Source: Streptococcus oralis
GTDB taxonomy: Bacteria > Bacillota > Bacilli > Lactobacillales > Streptococcaceae
DNA length: 64,000 nucleotides
NCBI RefSeq assembly: GCF_021497945.1
Contig: NZ_CP046524.1
Location: 1,275,501-1,339,500 of the forward strand
Reading direction: 5' to 3'
This document shows, one piece after another, positions 47,258 to 55,763 of this stretch. The notes beneath the pieces were generated by a model, which saw nothing but the letters and a program-made list of their open reading frames with translations, made no database searches and had not been told where the DNA came from. A program made the translations under genes and the position numbers. Each line of letters begins with the position of its first letter. Position 1 is the stretch's first letter.

Positions 47258-47286
47258 TTGTGAAAACGCTGACTTTATGGTATGCT
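47258..47286 (+). promoter_or_regulatory. apbE operon promoter with overlapping cre site
   Basis: TTGTGA (47258-47263), a 17-nt spacer and TATGCT (47281-47286), preceded by TGG as an extended -10. TGAAAACGCTGACT (47261-47274) fits the relaxed cre pattern TGNAANCGNWNNCW. It faces the nox promoter about 110 bp away. Confidence 0.65.
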
Positions 47287-47292
47287 AGATAC

Positions 47293-47334
47293 ATGGAAAG
47301 AAAATGTAAGGGGTTAAATTTTCTATTAATCTAA
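47293..47334 (+). CDS. Possible 13-residue leader peptide upstream of apbE
   Basis: ATG at 47293 starts a frame of 13 codons (M-E-R-K-C-K-G-L-N-F-L-L-I) ending in TAA. The ATG is 7 nt after the -10, so it would be read from a leaderless end. This is only a possibility; nothing else supports translation. Confidence 0.25.
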   Translation: MERKCKGLNFLLI

Positions 47335-47377
47335 CTTATCTTGAATGATTTCCTGTAAGAAGAAAGGAGTTGGTAGC

Positions 47378-48307
47378 TTGCCTCTTCGTTCACGTTCTGA
47401 ACGGCTAATGGGAACAACTATCACGATTTCATTAGTAGATGAACGGGCTGATTGCCTACTTCAAGGAGCCTTTGACTTGCTCAAAGAGCTCGAATACCGC
47501 TTTAACGCCAACAGTCAAGAATCCGAATTGATGGAAATCAACTACCAGGCTGGAATCACACCTGTTAAGGTTCATCCTGATCTATTTGAACTGATTGCTC
47601 TTGGACTTGAGCATAGCCTAGCTCCATCTAGCCATCTAAACATCAGCATTGGCCCCTTGATTCAAACCTGGCGAATCGGATTTGCAGATGCACGGCTTCC
47701 AGAATTAAACGAAATCGAAGCTGTCTTGCCTCTAGTTAACCCGCATTTTATCAAGTTGGATCCGACTAACTCTACTATTTTTTTAGAGAAGAAAGGAATG
47801 AAGCTTGATTTAGGTTGTTTAGCCAAGGGCTATAGTGCAGATAAGGTTGCCCAGTATTTGAAAGCACACGGTGTCACCTCTGCCTTGATCAATCTCGGAG
47901 GAAATATCCTCACCATCGGGAATAACCAAGCCAAAGAAGGGAATGCCTGGCAGATTGGGATTCAAGATCCGCGAAATCCTCGTGGCAACCATCTCCTAAC
48001 CATTCCTGCTTCTAACAAATCCGTTGTCACTTCAGGTATCTATGAACGCCACCTGACAGTAGATGGAAAAGACTACCACCATATCTTTGATAGTAAGACA
48101 GGATTCCCTGTCGAAACCGATCTTGCTAGCCTAACGATTGTCTCTGATAAATCCGTTGATGGTGAGATATGGACAACACGCCTTTTCGGAGAACGAAGCG
48201 CTTCTATCCTCTGGCAAGTCGAAAGTATAGATGGGATTGAAGCCATCCTCATCGACAAAGAGGGACGCCTTGCATGTTCTTCAGGCCTTCAAAATTGTAT
48301 TATGTAA
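47378..48307 (+). CDS. apbE: FAD:protein FMN transferase (ApbE family), cytosolic form
   Basis: The 309-residue protein has the ApbE landmarks: RLMGTTITISL at the N-terminus, LDLGCLAKGYSADKVA (residue about 155), INLGGNILTIG, VVTSGIYERHL and HHIFDSKTGFPVE. ApbE moves FMN from FAD onto a Thr or Ser of target proteins. No signal peptide or lipobox is present, so it acts in the cytosol. The usual Mg-site DALxT segment reads VDGEIWTTRLFG. The start is TTG 47378, 8 nt after AAGGAG; upstream codons lack support. Two FMN-reductase genes follow, the second ending in two candidate target motifs. Confidence 0.88.
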   Translation: MPLRSRSERLMGTTITISLVDERADCLLQGAFDLLKELEYRFNANSQESELMEINYQAGITPVKVHPDLFELIALGLEHSLAPSSHLNISIGPLIQTWRIGFADARLPELNEIEAVLPLVNPHFIKLDPTNSTIFLEKKGMKLDLGCLAKGYSADKVAQYLKAHGVTSALINLGGNILTIGNNQAKEGNAWQIGIQDPRNPRGNHLLTIPASNKSVVTSGIYERHLTVDGKDYHHIFDSKTGFPVETDLASLTIVSDKSVDGEIWTTRLFGERSASILWQVESIDGIEAILIDKEGRLACSSGLQNCIM

Positions 48308-48325
48308 AAAGAGAAAGGAAATCTC

Positions 48326-48931
48326 ATGCTAAAACTTATTGCCATTGTTGGAACGAACTCTAAACGTTCTACAAATCGCCAATTGCTCCAATACATGCAA
48401 AAACACTTTGCTGATAAAGCTGAAATTGAACTCGTTGAAATCAAGGATATCCCTGTTTTCAACAAACCAGCAGATAAGCAACTTCCAGATGAAATTCTTG
48501 AAATTGCTGCTAAAATTGAAGCATCTGACGGTGTGATTATCGGTACTCCTGAGTACGACCACTCTATCCCTGCGGTTTTGATGAGCGCTCTTGCTTGGCT
48601 ATCTTACGGTATCTACCCACTTTTGAACAAACCAATCATGATCACTGGTGCTTCCTATGGTACACTTGGTTCATCTCGTGCCCAATTGCAGCTTCGTCAA
48701 ATCTTGAACGCTCCTGAAATCAAGGCAAATGTTCTTCCAGATGAATTCTTGCTCTCACACTCTCTTCAAGCATTTAACCCAAGTGGCGACTTGGTTGACC
48801 TTGATGTCATCAAGAAATTGGATGCCATCTTTGATGACTTCCGTATCTTTGTGAAGATTACTGAGAAATTGCGCAATGCACAAGAATTGCTTCGCAAAGA
48901 TGCTGAAGAATTCGACTGGGAAAATTTGTAA
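48326..48931 (+). CDS. NAD(P)H-dependent FMN reductase
   Basis: This 201-residue flavodoxin-fold reductase has IVGTNSKRSTNRQLLQYM (FMN phosphate loop), GTPEYDHSIPAVLMSALAW and GASYGTLGSSRAQLQLRQIL, matching the NADPH-dependent FMN/quinone reductase family. It is paralogous to the N-terminal half of the next gene, which suggests a tandem duplication. It lies 18 nt after apbE and 17 nt before the second reductase. It lacks the C-terminal DATSGAS motifs. Confidence 0.9.
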   Translation: MLKLIAIVGTNSKRSTNRQLLQYMQKHFADKAEIELVEIKDIPVFNKPADKQLPDEILEIAAKIEASDGVIIGTPEYDHSIPAVLMSALAWLSYGIYPLLNKPIMITGASYGTLGSSRAQLQLRQILNAPEIKANVLPDEFLLSHSLQAFNPSGDLVDLDVIKKLDAIFDDFRIFVKITEKLRNAQELLRKDAEEFDWENL

Positions 48932-48948
48932 GATAGGAGACCGAAAGA

Positions 48949-50193
48949 ATGAAATTTGTTGGACTTGTTGGATCAAACTACGATCAATCATATAACCGCA
49001 AACTCTTGGAATTTATCCGTCGCAATTTCAAATTCAAATTTGAATTAGAAGTTCTTGAAATCGACGAAGTTCCAATGTTTAACCAAGACGAAAAATGGGA
49101 CGAAAGTTTCCAATTGCGCTTCTTGTATAACAAGATTACACGTGCTGATGGTGTCATTATCGCGACTCCTGAGCACAACCACACTATCTCAGCTTCTCTC
49201 AAATCTGTACTTGAATGGCTTTCATACGAAGTTCATCCATTTGAAAACAAACCTGTTATGATTGTAGGTGCATCATACTACGACCAAGGAACATCACGTG
49301 CTCAAGTTCACCTTCGTAAAATCCTTGACGCTCCTGGTGTCAATGCCTACACGCTTCCAGGTAACGAATTCCTTCTTGGCAAAGCTAAAGAAGCTTTTGA
49401 TAACGACGGAAATATCACCAACGAAGGAACTGTTAAATTCCTTGAAACTTGCTTAGATAACTTTGTAAAATACGTAGGAGTAGTTTCGAAATTGAAAAAA
49501 CCAAAACCAATCGAACCAGAAGACTTGGATTGTGGAAAACCAATTGCTACAACCATTACAGAAGTTGATCCTGACGATCCAGAATGGGTAGAAAAAGTTG
49601 CAGCAATCACTGGAGCTGTTTCTGGTGATACCTATGTCAAATTGGACCACGGTATCTTGACAGTTAATCAAATTGATATGTTCTTGAAAGCTATGCCATT
49701 TGAATTGACATACGCTGACGACAACAACCAATTCCTCTACTACAACAACGCTCACCAAGATCCAGACACCATGTTTGCTAAACGTGTACCACCTCAATCA
49801 GGTAGCCGTATGTCGACTGTTCATGGTTCTCTTCCACCAGCACGTATGAAGAACGTAGAGTGGGTTATCGGAACACTTCGCAACGGAAACCAAGAATACG
49901 TTCGTACGATCGTTCCAGGCTCACCTGCAGGTGTTATCAACACTCACAACTACCAAGCGATGTACTATCCTGATGGATCATACGCTGGTATCAATGAAAT
50001 CGTCTTTAACTTCCAACCATGGCTTGACTGGTACCTAAAAGAAACTGGTCAACGTTTGGTAGGTGGTAGCGGACCATTTGCTCCTGCTGCTGGAGGGCAT
50101 GGAAATGCTGATGCTACTTCTGGCGCTTCTGATTCAGGTGATGCTGGAGGCCACGGTGGTGGCGCAGACGCTACTTCTGGCGCAAGTAACTAA
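48949..50193 (+). CDS. FMN reductase fused to a PAS-like domain, with a C-terminal tail of two candidate flavinylation motifs
   Basis: Residues 1-180 are a flavodoxin-fold FMN reductase (VGSNYDQSYNRKLLEFI, ATPEHNHTISASLK, GASYYDQGTSRAQVHLR). After a Pro-rich linker, residues about 225-350 look like the PAS domain of DUF438-type proteins (MFLKAMPFELTYADDNNQFL, then SGSRMSTVHGSLPPARM). The last 35 residues are Gly/His-rich and contain DATSGAS twice (388-394 and 407-413; DNA 50110-50130 and 50167-50187). This resembles the SGA[ST] core modified by ApbE, encoded two genes upstream. I infer a covalently flavinylated cytosolic reductase. Electron acceptor unknown. Confidence 0.85.
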   Translation: MKFVGLVGSNYDQSYNRKLLEFIRRNFKFKFELEVLEIDEVPMFNQDEKWDESFQLRFLYNKITRADGVIIATPEHNHTISASLKSVLEWLSYEVHPFENKPVMIVGASYYDQGTSRAQVHLRKILDAPGVNAYTLPGNEFLLGKAKEAFDNDGNITNEGTVKFLETCLDNFVKYVGVVSKLKKPKPIEPEDLDCGKPIATTITEVDPDDPEWVEKVAAITGAVSGDTYVKLDHGILTVNQIDMFLKAMPFELTYADDNNQFLYYNNAHQDPDTMFAKRVPPQSGSRMSTVHGSLPPARMKNVEWVIGTLRNGNQEYVRTIVPGSPAGVINTHNYQAMYYPDGSYAGINEIVFNFQPWLDWYLKETGQRLVGGSGPFAPAAGGHGNADATSGASDSGDAGGHGGGADATSGASN

Positions 50194-50198
50194 GAAAC

Positions 50199-50231
50199 CA
50201 AAAAGGAGCCAAAGGGCTCCTTCTTTTTTAC
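50199..50231 (+). terminator. Terminator of the apbE-reductase operon
   Basis: AAGGAGCC-AAA-GGGCTCCTT followed by a T-rich run. Confidence 0.85.
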
Positions 50232-50235
50232 TGCA

Positions 50236-50277
50236 AACGAAAAGGGGATTGTAAATCATCTATAAACCCCTTTCGTT
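50236..50277 (-). terminator. Terminator of the glyQS operon
   Basis: ACGAAAGGGG and CCCCTTTTCGT pair on the minus strand, followed by TTT, right after the UPF0291 stop codon. Confidence 0.7.
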
Positions 50278-50535
50278 CTATGAGTTAGGATCATCTAAAC
50301 TACGACCATGCAAACCTTTTTCGCGTTGTACTTGGCGTATTTTTTCTGGTGTGACGTCATTGCCTTCCTCGTCCACAATTTTGATTCCTTCAATGTGGTG
50401 ACGAACAGAACGGCGATAGCCTTCGATGTACTCCTCACGAAGTTTAGCTTGTTCCACTTTTTCAGCAGAAGTTAAGCCTTCTGTTTTTTTCTTTTTGGCA
50501 AGCTCGTTGATACGAGCGATTTTTTTCGGATCCAT
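50278..50535 (-). CDS. UPF0291 (DUF896, YnzC-like) small protein
   Basis: The 85-residue helical protein begins [20 protein letters not shown] and has the DUF896 pattern [20 protein letters not shown]. subtilis YnzC is a small coiled helical hairpin linked to SOS-related regulation; function here is unknown. It follows glyS by about 40 nt, last in the T-box operon. Confidence 0.88.
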   Translation of the reverse strand: MDPKKIARINELAKKKKTEGLTSAEKVEQAKLREEYIEGYRRSVRHHIEGIKIVDEEGNDVTPEKIRQVQREKGLHGRSLDDPNS

Positions 50536-50576
50536 TTCTTCTCCTTTGTGATAAGATACAGTCCGTTTGACTGAGT

Positions 50577-52613
50577 TTATTTAGTATTAATTTGGTTGAA
50601 ACGTGCAAGTTTAGCTGCTTTCTTGGTTAATTGCGACAAGATTGCCAAGCGATTTTGACGGACAGCCTGATCTTCGGCCATTACCATGGTATTTTCAAAG
50701 AAAGCATCAATAATTGGGCTAAGCACAAAGAGTTGTTCTAATTGCTGACTTGCAGTCCCTGACAAAACGAGTGATTCTACTGCTTCCGCCAAGGATTTCT
50801 CTTCTTCATTCTCAAAGAGGGCAGGATCAACAGTATCAGAGCCTTCTGCTTTCTCAGCCAAGTTGAAAGCACGTGAGAGAGATTCGACAGACGATTTGAA
50901 ATCTTCTTCTTTGCTTGCTTCGACGATAGCACTTGCTGCTTCCAACATATCCGCCACAACAAAGTTCGAACTTGCAAGGACTGCTTCCTTAATGTCTTTT
51001 GGAGTTGAACCCATCATCTTATCAACACGAGCCTTGATAAAGTCCATGACTTCTGCTTTATTTTCATAAGTCAAGCTGTCAAATTTCAAAGCATACAGGC
51101 TATCAATCAACTCATCCATAGCAATGTGCCAACCAAAAGCATCCAAGATACGAACCACACCTTGCGTCGCACGACGAAGGGCATAAGGGTCATTAGAACC
51201 TGACGGAATCAGGCCTGCTGAGAAGAAACTCAAAATCGTATCCAATTTGTCTGCAATGGCTAGAATGGCTCCAACCTTGCTCTCTGGAAGTTCTCCTTCG
51301 GCTGATGTAGGCATGTAATGTTCACGAATAGCAGCCGCAACTGCTGGAGTCTCCCCAGCAAGAAGGGCATATTTCTCACCCATAATTCCTTGGAGTTCAT
51401 CAAACTCACCAACCATCCCTGTCAACAAGTCAAACTTGTAAATGGCTGCTGCACGAGCTAGGTCAACCGTTTCATCCACTGACAAACCAGCTTTTTCCGC
51501 CAAAAGGACGGCAATCTGACCTGTACGAATCATGTGCTCACGAAGAGAACCAATCTTTTCATGGAAGGTCACGTTGTTTAATTTTTCAACAAGATCTGAA
51601 ATGACCAATTTTTGGTCCTCACGCCAGAAGAATTCTCCGTCTTCCAAGCGGGCAACTAAGACTTTTTCATTACCCTTGATGACATTTCCCAAATGCTCTG
51701 CGTTTCCATTACGGACTGAAATGAAGTTTGGCAAGAGTTTACCGTCTTGATCACGAACAACAAAGTAACGTTGGTGTTCCTTCATTGATGTCACCAAGAC
51801 TTCTTCTGGAACTTCAAGGTATTTAGCATCAAAACTTCCCATAAAGGCAGTTGGGTATTCAACCAAGTTCAAGACTTCGTTCAGCAAGTCAGCATCAATC
51901 TCGATGCGTACACCATGTTTTGCCTCGATTTCTTTGATTTGATCAACAATCATTTGCTCACGTTCACGTGGATCCGCGATTACAAACTGTTCACGAAGGT
52001 CTTCTTCATAGCTCAATGCTGACTGAATCTTTGTTTCTTGCCCCAAGAAACGATGACCACGGCTCACACGACCGCCCTTGATATCAAGGAAATCCAGATC
52101 AAACTCCTGCTCGTCCAAGAGAACTGTCAAAGTGTGCACAGGGCGGATATATTCAAAAGTATTGTTAGCCCAGTGCATGCTGACAGGGAAAGTCAATGAC
52201 TTCAAGACATCTACTACACCTGGAACAATGTTCTCAACTGGTTGGCCCACTTCTTCCTTGGTAACATAGACATATTCTTCACCCTTGATTTCACGGAATT
52301 CAATATCTTCAACCGTTAAGCCTTTCCCACGAACAAATCCTTGGGCTGCTTTGGTGAAGTTTCCATCACTATCCAAGGCAATTTTCTTAGCTGGCCCCTT
52401 GAAATCTTCTGTCAAATCAGACTGTTTATCTGAAAGACCAGTGACACGAACAGCCAAACGACGTGGAGTTGAGAAGGTTTGAATGTTTTCGTATGATAGG
52501 CGGTTTTCTTTGAGAAAGGCTGCCATTTTTTCACCTAGTTGTTTTTCACTTGGGGTCACAACATAGGCTGGTAATTCTTCAAGACCAAGTTCTACTAATA
52601 AGTTTTTTGTCAT
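50577..52613 (-). CDS. glyS: Glycyl-tRNA synthetase beta subunit
   Basis: The 678-residue subunit begins with [19 protein letters not shown] and has the HD-like central domain and the C-terminal anticodon-binding DALR-type region ([21 protein letters not shown]). It pairs with GlyQ in the alpha2beta2 enzyme. The 260-bp gap from glyQ is filled by a strongly folded element, which is unusual for a subunit pair. Confidence 0.96.
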   Translation of the reverse strand: MTKNLLVELGLEELPAYVVTPSEKQLGEKMAAFLKENRLSYENIQTFSTPRRLAVRVTGLSDKQSDLTEDFKGPAKKIALDSDGNFTKAAQGFVRGKGLTVEDIEFREIKGEEYVYVTKEEVGQPVENIVPGVVDVLKSLTFPVSMHWANNTFEYIRPVHTLTVLLDEQEFDLDFLDIKGGRVSRGHRFLGQETKIQSALSYEEDLREQFVIADPREREQMIVDQIKEIEAKHGVRIEIDADLLNEVLNLVEYPTAFMGSFDAKYLEVPEEVLVTSMKEHQRYFVVRDQDGKLLPNFISVRNGNAEHLGNVIKGNEKVLVARLEDGEFFWREDQKLVISDLVEKLNNVTFHEKIGSLREHMIRTGQIAVLLAEKAGLSVDETVDLARAAAIYKFDLLTGMVGEFDELQGIMGEKYALLAGETPAVAAAIREHYMPTSAEGELPESKVGAILAIADKLDTILSFFSAGLIPSGSNDPYALRRATQGVVRILDAFGWHIAMDELIDSLYALKFDSLTYENKAEVMDFIKARVDKMMGSTPKDIKEAVLASSNFVVADMLEAASAIVEASKEEDFKSSVESLSRAFNLAEKAEGSDTVDPALFENEEEKSLAEAVESLVLSGTASQQLEQLFVLSPIIDAFFENTMVMAEDQAVRQNRLAILSQLTKKAAKLARFNQINTK

Positions 52614-52646
52614 GTTTTTTCCTTTACATTTTCTTCAATCTTTTTT

Positions 52647-52819
52647 GATATGCACCTTAGGTACTGGGGACATCGCTAACTAACTTTGTGAGTCTGTGGG
52701 GAATTCTAATACTAAATTGAGCAAGATTTCCCCACAGTCTCATCAAAGTGGATTTAGCTGACTGATTTTTGAACCTAAAGTTTCAAAAATCCCCACATAA
52801 CAGTACGGCGGTGCATATC
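52647..52819. repeat. Structured 173-bp palindromic element between glyQ and glyS
   Basis: GATATGCACC (52647-52656) and GGTGCATATC (52810-52819) are perfect 10-bp inverted ends, continued by GTACTG/CAGTAC. Inside are two arms. Arm A (52675-52758) stacks GCTAA/TTAGC, ACTTTG/CAAAGT, TGAG/CTCA and CTGTGGGGAA/TTCCCCACAG. Arm B (52764-52791) is GATTTTTGAA/TTCAAAAATC. The shape suggests a MITE-like repeat or a structured RNA. I could not match it to BOX, RUP or SPRITE from memory. Confidence 0.7.
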
Positions 52820-52873
52820 CCTCTAGCAAGTCTTCGACTTGCCTTTAACGATTTTAGATCACAGTATTACTCA

Positions 52874-53791
52874 CTATTCTGCGTCTTCTGCTAAGAGTTT
52901 AGCTCGTGTTGCTTCATCCAAAAGTGGGTATCCTAGGCGTTTGCGCTCTGCGACAAAGGTTTTGGCTACGACACGGGCCAAGTTACGGATACGAGCGATA
53001 TAGCCTGCGCGTTCAGTTACAGATACGGCACCTCGCGCATCAAGCAAGTTAAAGGTGTGTGAACATTTGAGAACATAGTCATAGGCAGGGTGAACCAAGC
53101 CTTCTTCCAATGCACGCCCAGCCTCTTTTTCAAACTTATCAAAGTTTTCCAGCAACATCTCTTGATCCGAAATTTCAAATGAATATTTTGAATGCTCGTA
53201 CTCAGGCTGGATGAAGATTTCTCCGTATTTTACACCATCCGCCCACTCAATATCATAGACAGAGTCTACTTCCTGAATATAAGAAGCCAAGCGTTCCAAA
53301 CCATAGGTAACTTCAGCAGTCACAGGTCCAGTTGCCAATCCACCAACTTGTTGGAAATAAGTGAACTGAGTGATTTCCATCCCATCAAGCCAAACTTCCC
53401 ATCCAAGACCAGCTGAACCAGTTGAAGGATTTTCCCAGTTGTCCTCAACGAAGCGGATATCGTGTTCCAAAGGATTAATACCCAATTTTTCCAAAGACTC
53501 AAGGTAAAGCTCTTGGATATTTGATGGAGAAGGCTTCATGACCACTTGGAATTGGTGGTGTTGGTAAAGACGGTTAGGGTTTTCCCCATAACGACCGTCA
53601 GCAGGACGACGTGATGGCTCTACATAAGCCGCATTCCATGGCTCAGGTCCGATAGCACGAAGGAAAGTGTAAGGACTCATTGTCCCCGCACCTTTCTCAT
53701 TGTCATAAGCCTGCATGAGCATACAACCTTGGTCATTCCAAAATTGTTGCAAAGTCAAAATAATTTCTTGAAATGTTAATTTCTTAGACAT
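52874..53791 (-). CDS. glyQ: Glycyl-tRNA synthetase alpha subunit
   Basis: The 305-residue catalytic class II subunit begins [20 protein letters not shown] and contains [30 protein letters not shown] (motif 2 region) and [23 protein letters not shown]. It activates glycine. It starts 18 nt after the predicted zinc peptidase gene and depends on the glycine T-box at 54605-54790. Confidence 0.97.
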   Translation of the reverse strand: MSKKLTFQEIILTLQQFWNDQGCMLMQAYDNEKGAGTMSPYTFLRAIGPEPWNAAYVEPSRRPADGRYGENPNRLYQHHQFQVVMKPSPSNIQELYLESLEKLGINPLEHDIRFVEDNWENPSTGSAGLGWEVWLDGMEITQFTYFQQVGGLATGPVTAEVTYGLERLASYIQEVDSVYDIEWADGVKYGEIFIQPEYEHSKYSFEISDQEMLLENFDKFEKEAGRALEEGLVHPAYDYVLKCSHTFNLLDARGAVSVTERAGYIARIRNLARVVAKTFVAERKRLGYPLLDEATRAKLLAEDAE

Positions 53792-53809
53792 TGTTTACTC
53801 CTTTAGTTT

Positions 53810-54571
53810 TTATATTTCTTTTTCAATTAATTTCTGCTGAACAAACCAATTTAACAAGGGAAGAGTTTTATCTGTGTTTGCCCATAGATGATAAGAATCG
53901 AAGACCGCTTGTACACTACCTAGATTTTCTACCAACTTATCTACTGTCAAAAAACTACGCCAGTATTCGTAAAAAATACTTGCATAGTTCTTATCATAAG
54001 TAGAGGAACCAAAATCATTCAATGAATGCCAACCATACTTCTTCTGATAAAGTTCTACGAGAGATTGATTACAAATTTTTTCCGCTTGAAATTCCTCTTC
54101 TGTCAAGAAATACTTGCGACTAATATATTCAACCATCCCCTCTTCGAACCAGATGTAAGAGTCGTAACCATCAAAATCATCTAAAAAATGCTCCGACCAA
54201 TGAGCTAACTCATGTCCTACAATCTGTAAGAGGAAATTTTCAGATAAAGAATGATAGTGACTTTTTATTGCTTGAGTTTGCTGAGAACACTCGTAGTCCA
54301 TCAACTGATACAAATACAGCTCTTTCCAAACAGTTAAATCAGGCGTCATAACCATTCGTTTATTATTTGTATAGGCAGGAACAGGAATTTCCCTAATAAT
54401 CTGTGTAGCAGCATTAAAACCTGACCAAATGACGGCTTGTGGTAAATCATAGACTGCAAGTTCATTCTTTAAAAAAGATTGATAAGCCTCCAACTTTTCA
54501 GTATTTCTTAATACAAAATCACGAAATGCAACTAGTTGGCTATCATCTTTTACAAGATAAAGGTTATCCAC
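53810..54571 (-). CDS. Predicted gluzincin-type zinc metallopeptidase in the glycine T-box operon
   Basis: The 253-residue protein has HELAH followed after exactly 18 residues by Glu in WFEEGMVEY. HExxH-x18-E and the EEGxxxY context are the zinc site of M1/thermolysin-like gluzincins. There is no signal peptide or membrane helix, so it is probably cytosolic. I chose GTG 54571, 4 nt after AAAGGAG. It is the first gene of the T-box-controlled transcript, ahead of glyQ and glyS. Possibly it releases glycine from peptides, but that is inference. Confidence 0.7.
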   Translation of the reverse strand: MDNLYLVKDDSQLVAFRDFVLRNTEKLEAYQSFLKNELAVYDLPQAVIWSGFNAATQIIREIPVPAYTNNKRMVMTPDLTVWKELYLYQLMDYECSQQTQAIKSHYHSLSENFLLQIVGHELAHWSEHFLDDFDGYDSYIWFEEGMVEYISRKYFLTEEEFQAEKICNQSLVELYQKKYGWHSLNDFGSSTYDKNYASIFYEYWRSFLTVDKLVENLGSVQAVFDSYHLWANTDKTLPLLNWFVQQKLIEKEI

Positions 54572-54604
54572 GGCTCTCCTTTCTTTCACACAATAGACTG
54601 ATTA

Positions 54605-54790
54605 AACAAAAGAACCGCATTTCAACACCCAAGCCTTACGACTAGGGGCGTCAGAAACGCGGTTCCACCCTAATTTATTACTTCATTGTTTTTAAAAAAT
54701 ACGACAGAAAGTGCCAGTTTCTTAGCTTGTTCTACTTGGCTCCCACTATCCCAAGCTCGCTTGAAGAACGCCATAAGACTTTCTTTCCTG
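54605..54790 (-). promoter_or_regulatory. Glycine T-box riboswitch leader
   Basis: The conserved T-box AGGGTGGAACCGCG lies at 54658-54671. GAACCGCGTTTC and GAAATGCGGTTC make the terminator (54612-54665). A stem I region spans about 54700-54785, with a GGC triplet at 54713-54715 as candidate Gly specifier. Uncharged tRNA-Gly should allow read-through into the peptidase, glyQ and glyS genes. Confidence 0.88.
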
Positions 54791-54796
54791 TTGAAT

Positions 54797-54825
54797 ATTA
54801 TATCAGAAAGGCAAAAAATTTACAA
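54797..54825 (-). promoter_or_regulatory. Promoter of the T-box operon
   Basis: TTGTAA (54820-54825) and TATAAT (54797-54802) on the minus strand have a 17-nt spacer. Confidence 0.75.
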
Positions 54826-54841
54826 TTCTTTTTCTTACTTT

Positions 54842-55684
54842 CTAAAAATCCATCTCATCCACACGTGGTGCACCAGAAGTCACCGAGATAGTCTTTAAGA
54901 TTTCTCGCTCTTCTGTGCTGAGTTCAATCCCAAAACAGTCAAGATTGCTCTGGATGCGAGAGGCTGTCACGGACTTAGGTAGAGGTAAGAAACCTTCTAC
55001 CAAACTCCAAGCCAAGGCGATTTGAGCCACTGATTTCCCATGCTTTACAGCAATTTCTTGGACTTCTTTCTGTTCAAACAACTCACCTTGACCAAAAGGT
55101 CCCCAGGCCTCTAAGAGAATTCCTTTTTCTCGACAGTAGTCAACCACTTCCTCTTGATAAACTCCTGGTGCCAAGCGCACCTGATTGATCGCTGGAATGA
55201 TTCTTGCTGTTTCAAGCAAGGAATCCAAATGCTTGGGGAGGAAATTACTAACTCCGATAGCACGGATTTTACCTTCTTGGTAAAGGTCCTCCATCGCTCT
55301 CCAGACTTCAGCATTGCGGGTTTTCCATGCATCATTTTCTCTTAGTGGTTTTGGATTTGGCCAATGGATAAGGTACAAATCTAGATAGTCCAATCCCAAT
55401 TTTTCCATTGATTGCTCAAAAGCTTGATGAGCTTCTTCATAGCTGTGATTGGTGTTCCAGAGTTTGGTCGTTACAAAGATTTCTTGGCGTGGAATACCGC
55501 TATCTCGAATAGCGCGACCAACACTCTCCTCATTTTTGTAGATAGCTGCAGTATCGATATGACGGTAACCAGCCTTTAAGGCTTCTAAAACGGCTTGGTA
55601 GGCCACTTCTCCATTTTCAGCTTTCCACGTCCCAAATCCTAAAACTGGGATTGAAACGCCGTTATTAAGGATATAAGATTTCAT
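54842..55684 (-). CDS. Aldo-keto reductase
   Basis: The 280-residue TIM-barrel oxidoreductase has GYRHIDTAAIYKNEESVGRAI with the catalytic Asp and Tyr, LYLIHWPNP with the catalytic His region, and IGVSNFLPKHL. The C-terminal LPKSVTASRIQSNLD binds NADPH. It resembles 2,5-diketo-gluconate reductase/YvgN-type enzymes that detoxify aldehydes; the physiological substrate is unknown. Confidence 0.92.
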   Translation of the reverse strand: MKSYILNNGVSIPVLGFGTWKAENGEVAYQAVLEALKAGYRHIDTAAIYKNEESVGRAIRDSGIPRQEIFVTTKLWNTNHSYEEAHQAFEQSMEKLGLDYLDLYLIHWPNPKPLRENDAWKTRNAEVWRAMEDLYQEGKIRAIGVSNFLPKHLDSLLETARIIPAINQVRLAPGVYQEEVVDYCREKGILLEAWGPFGQGELFEQKEVQEIAVKHGKSVAQIALAWSLVEGFLPLPKSVTASRIQSNLDCFGIELSTEEREILKTISVTSGAPRVDEMDF

Positions 55685-55689
55685 CGTTT

Positions 55690-55760
55690 TTCCTTTCTAT
55701 GTGAAGAAAATCTAAAGAAACAAAGCCGGATTAACAGAGGCATGTCTCTTTAGATTTTGT
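55690..55760 (-). terminator. Terminator of pgdA
   Basis: AAAATCTAAAGA and TCTTTAGATTTT are perfect inverted copies around an inner GCC/GGC loop on the minus strand, followed by a short T/C-rich stretch. Confidence 0.55.
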
Positions 55761-55763
55761 CGA

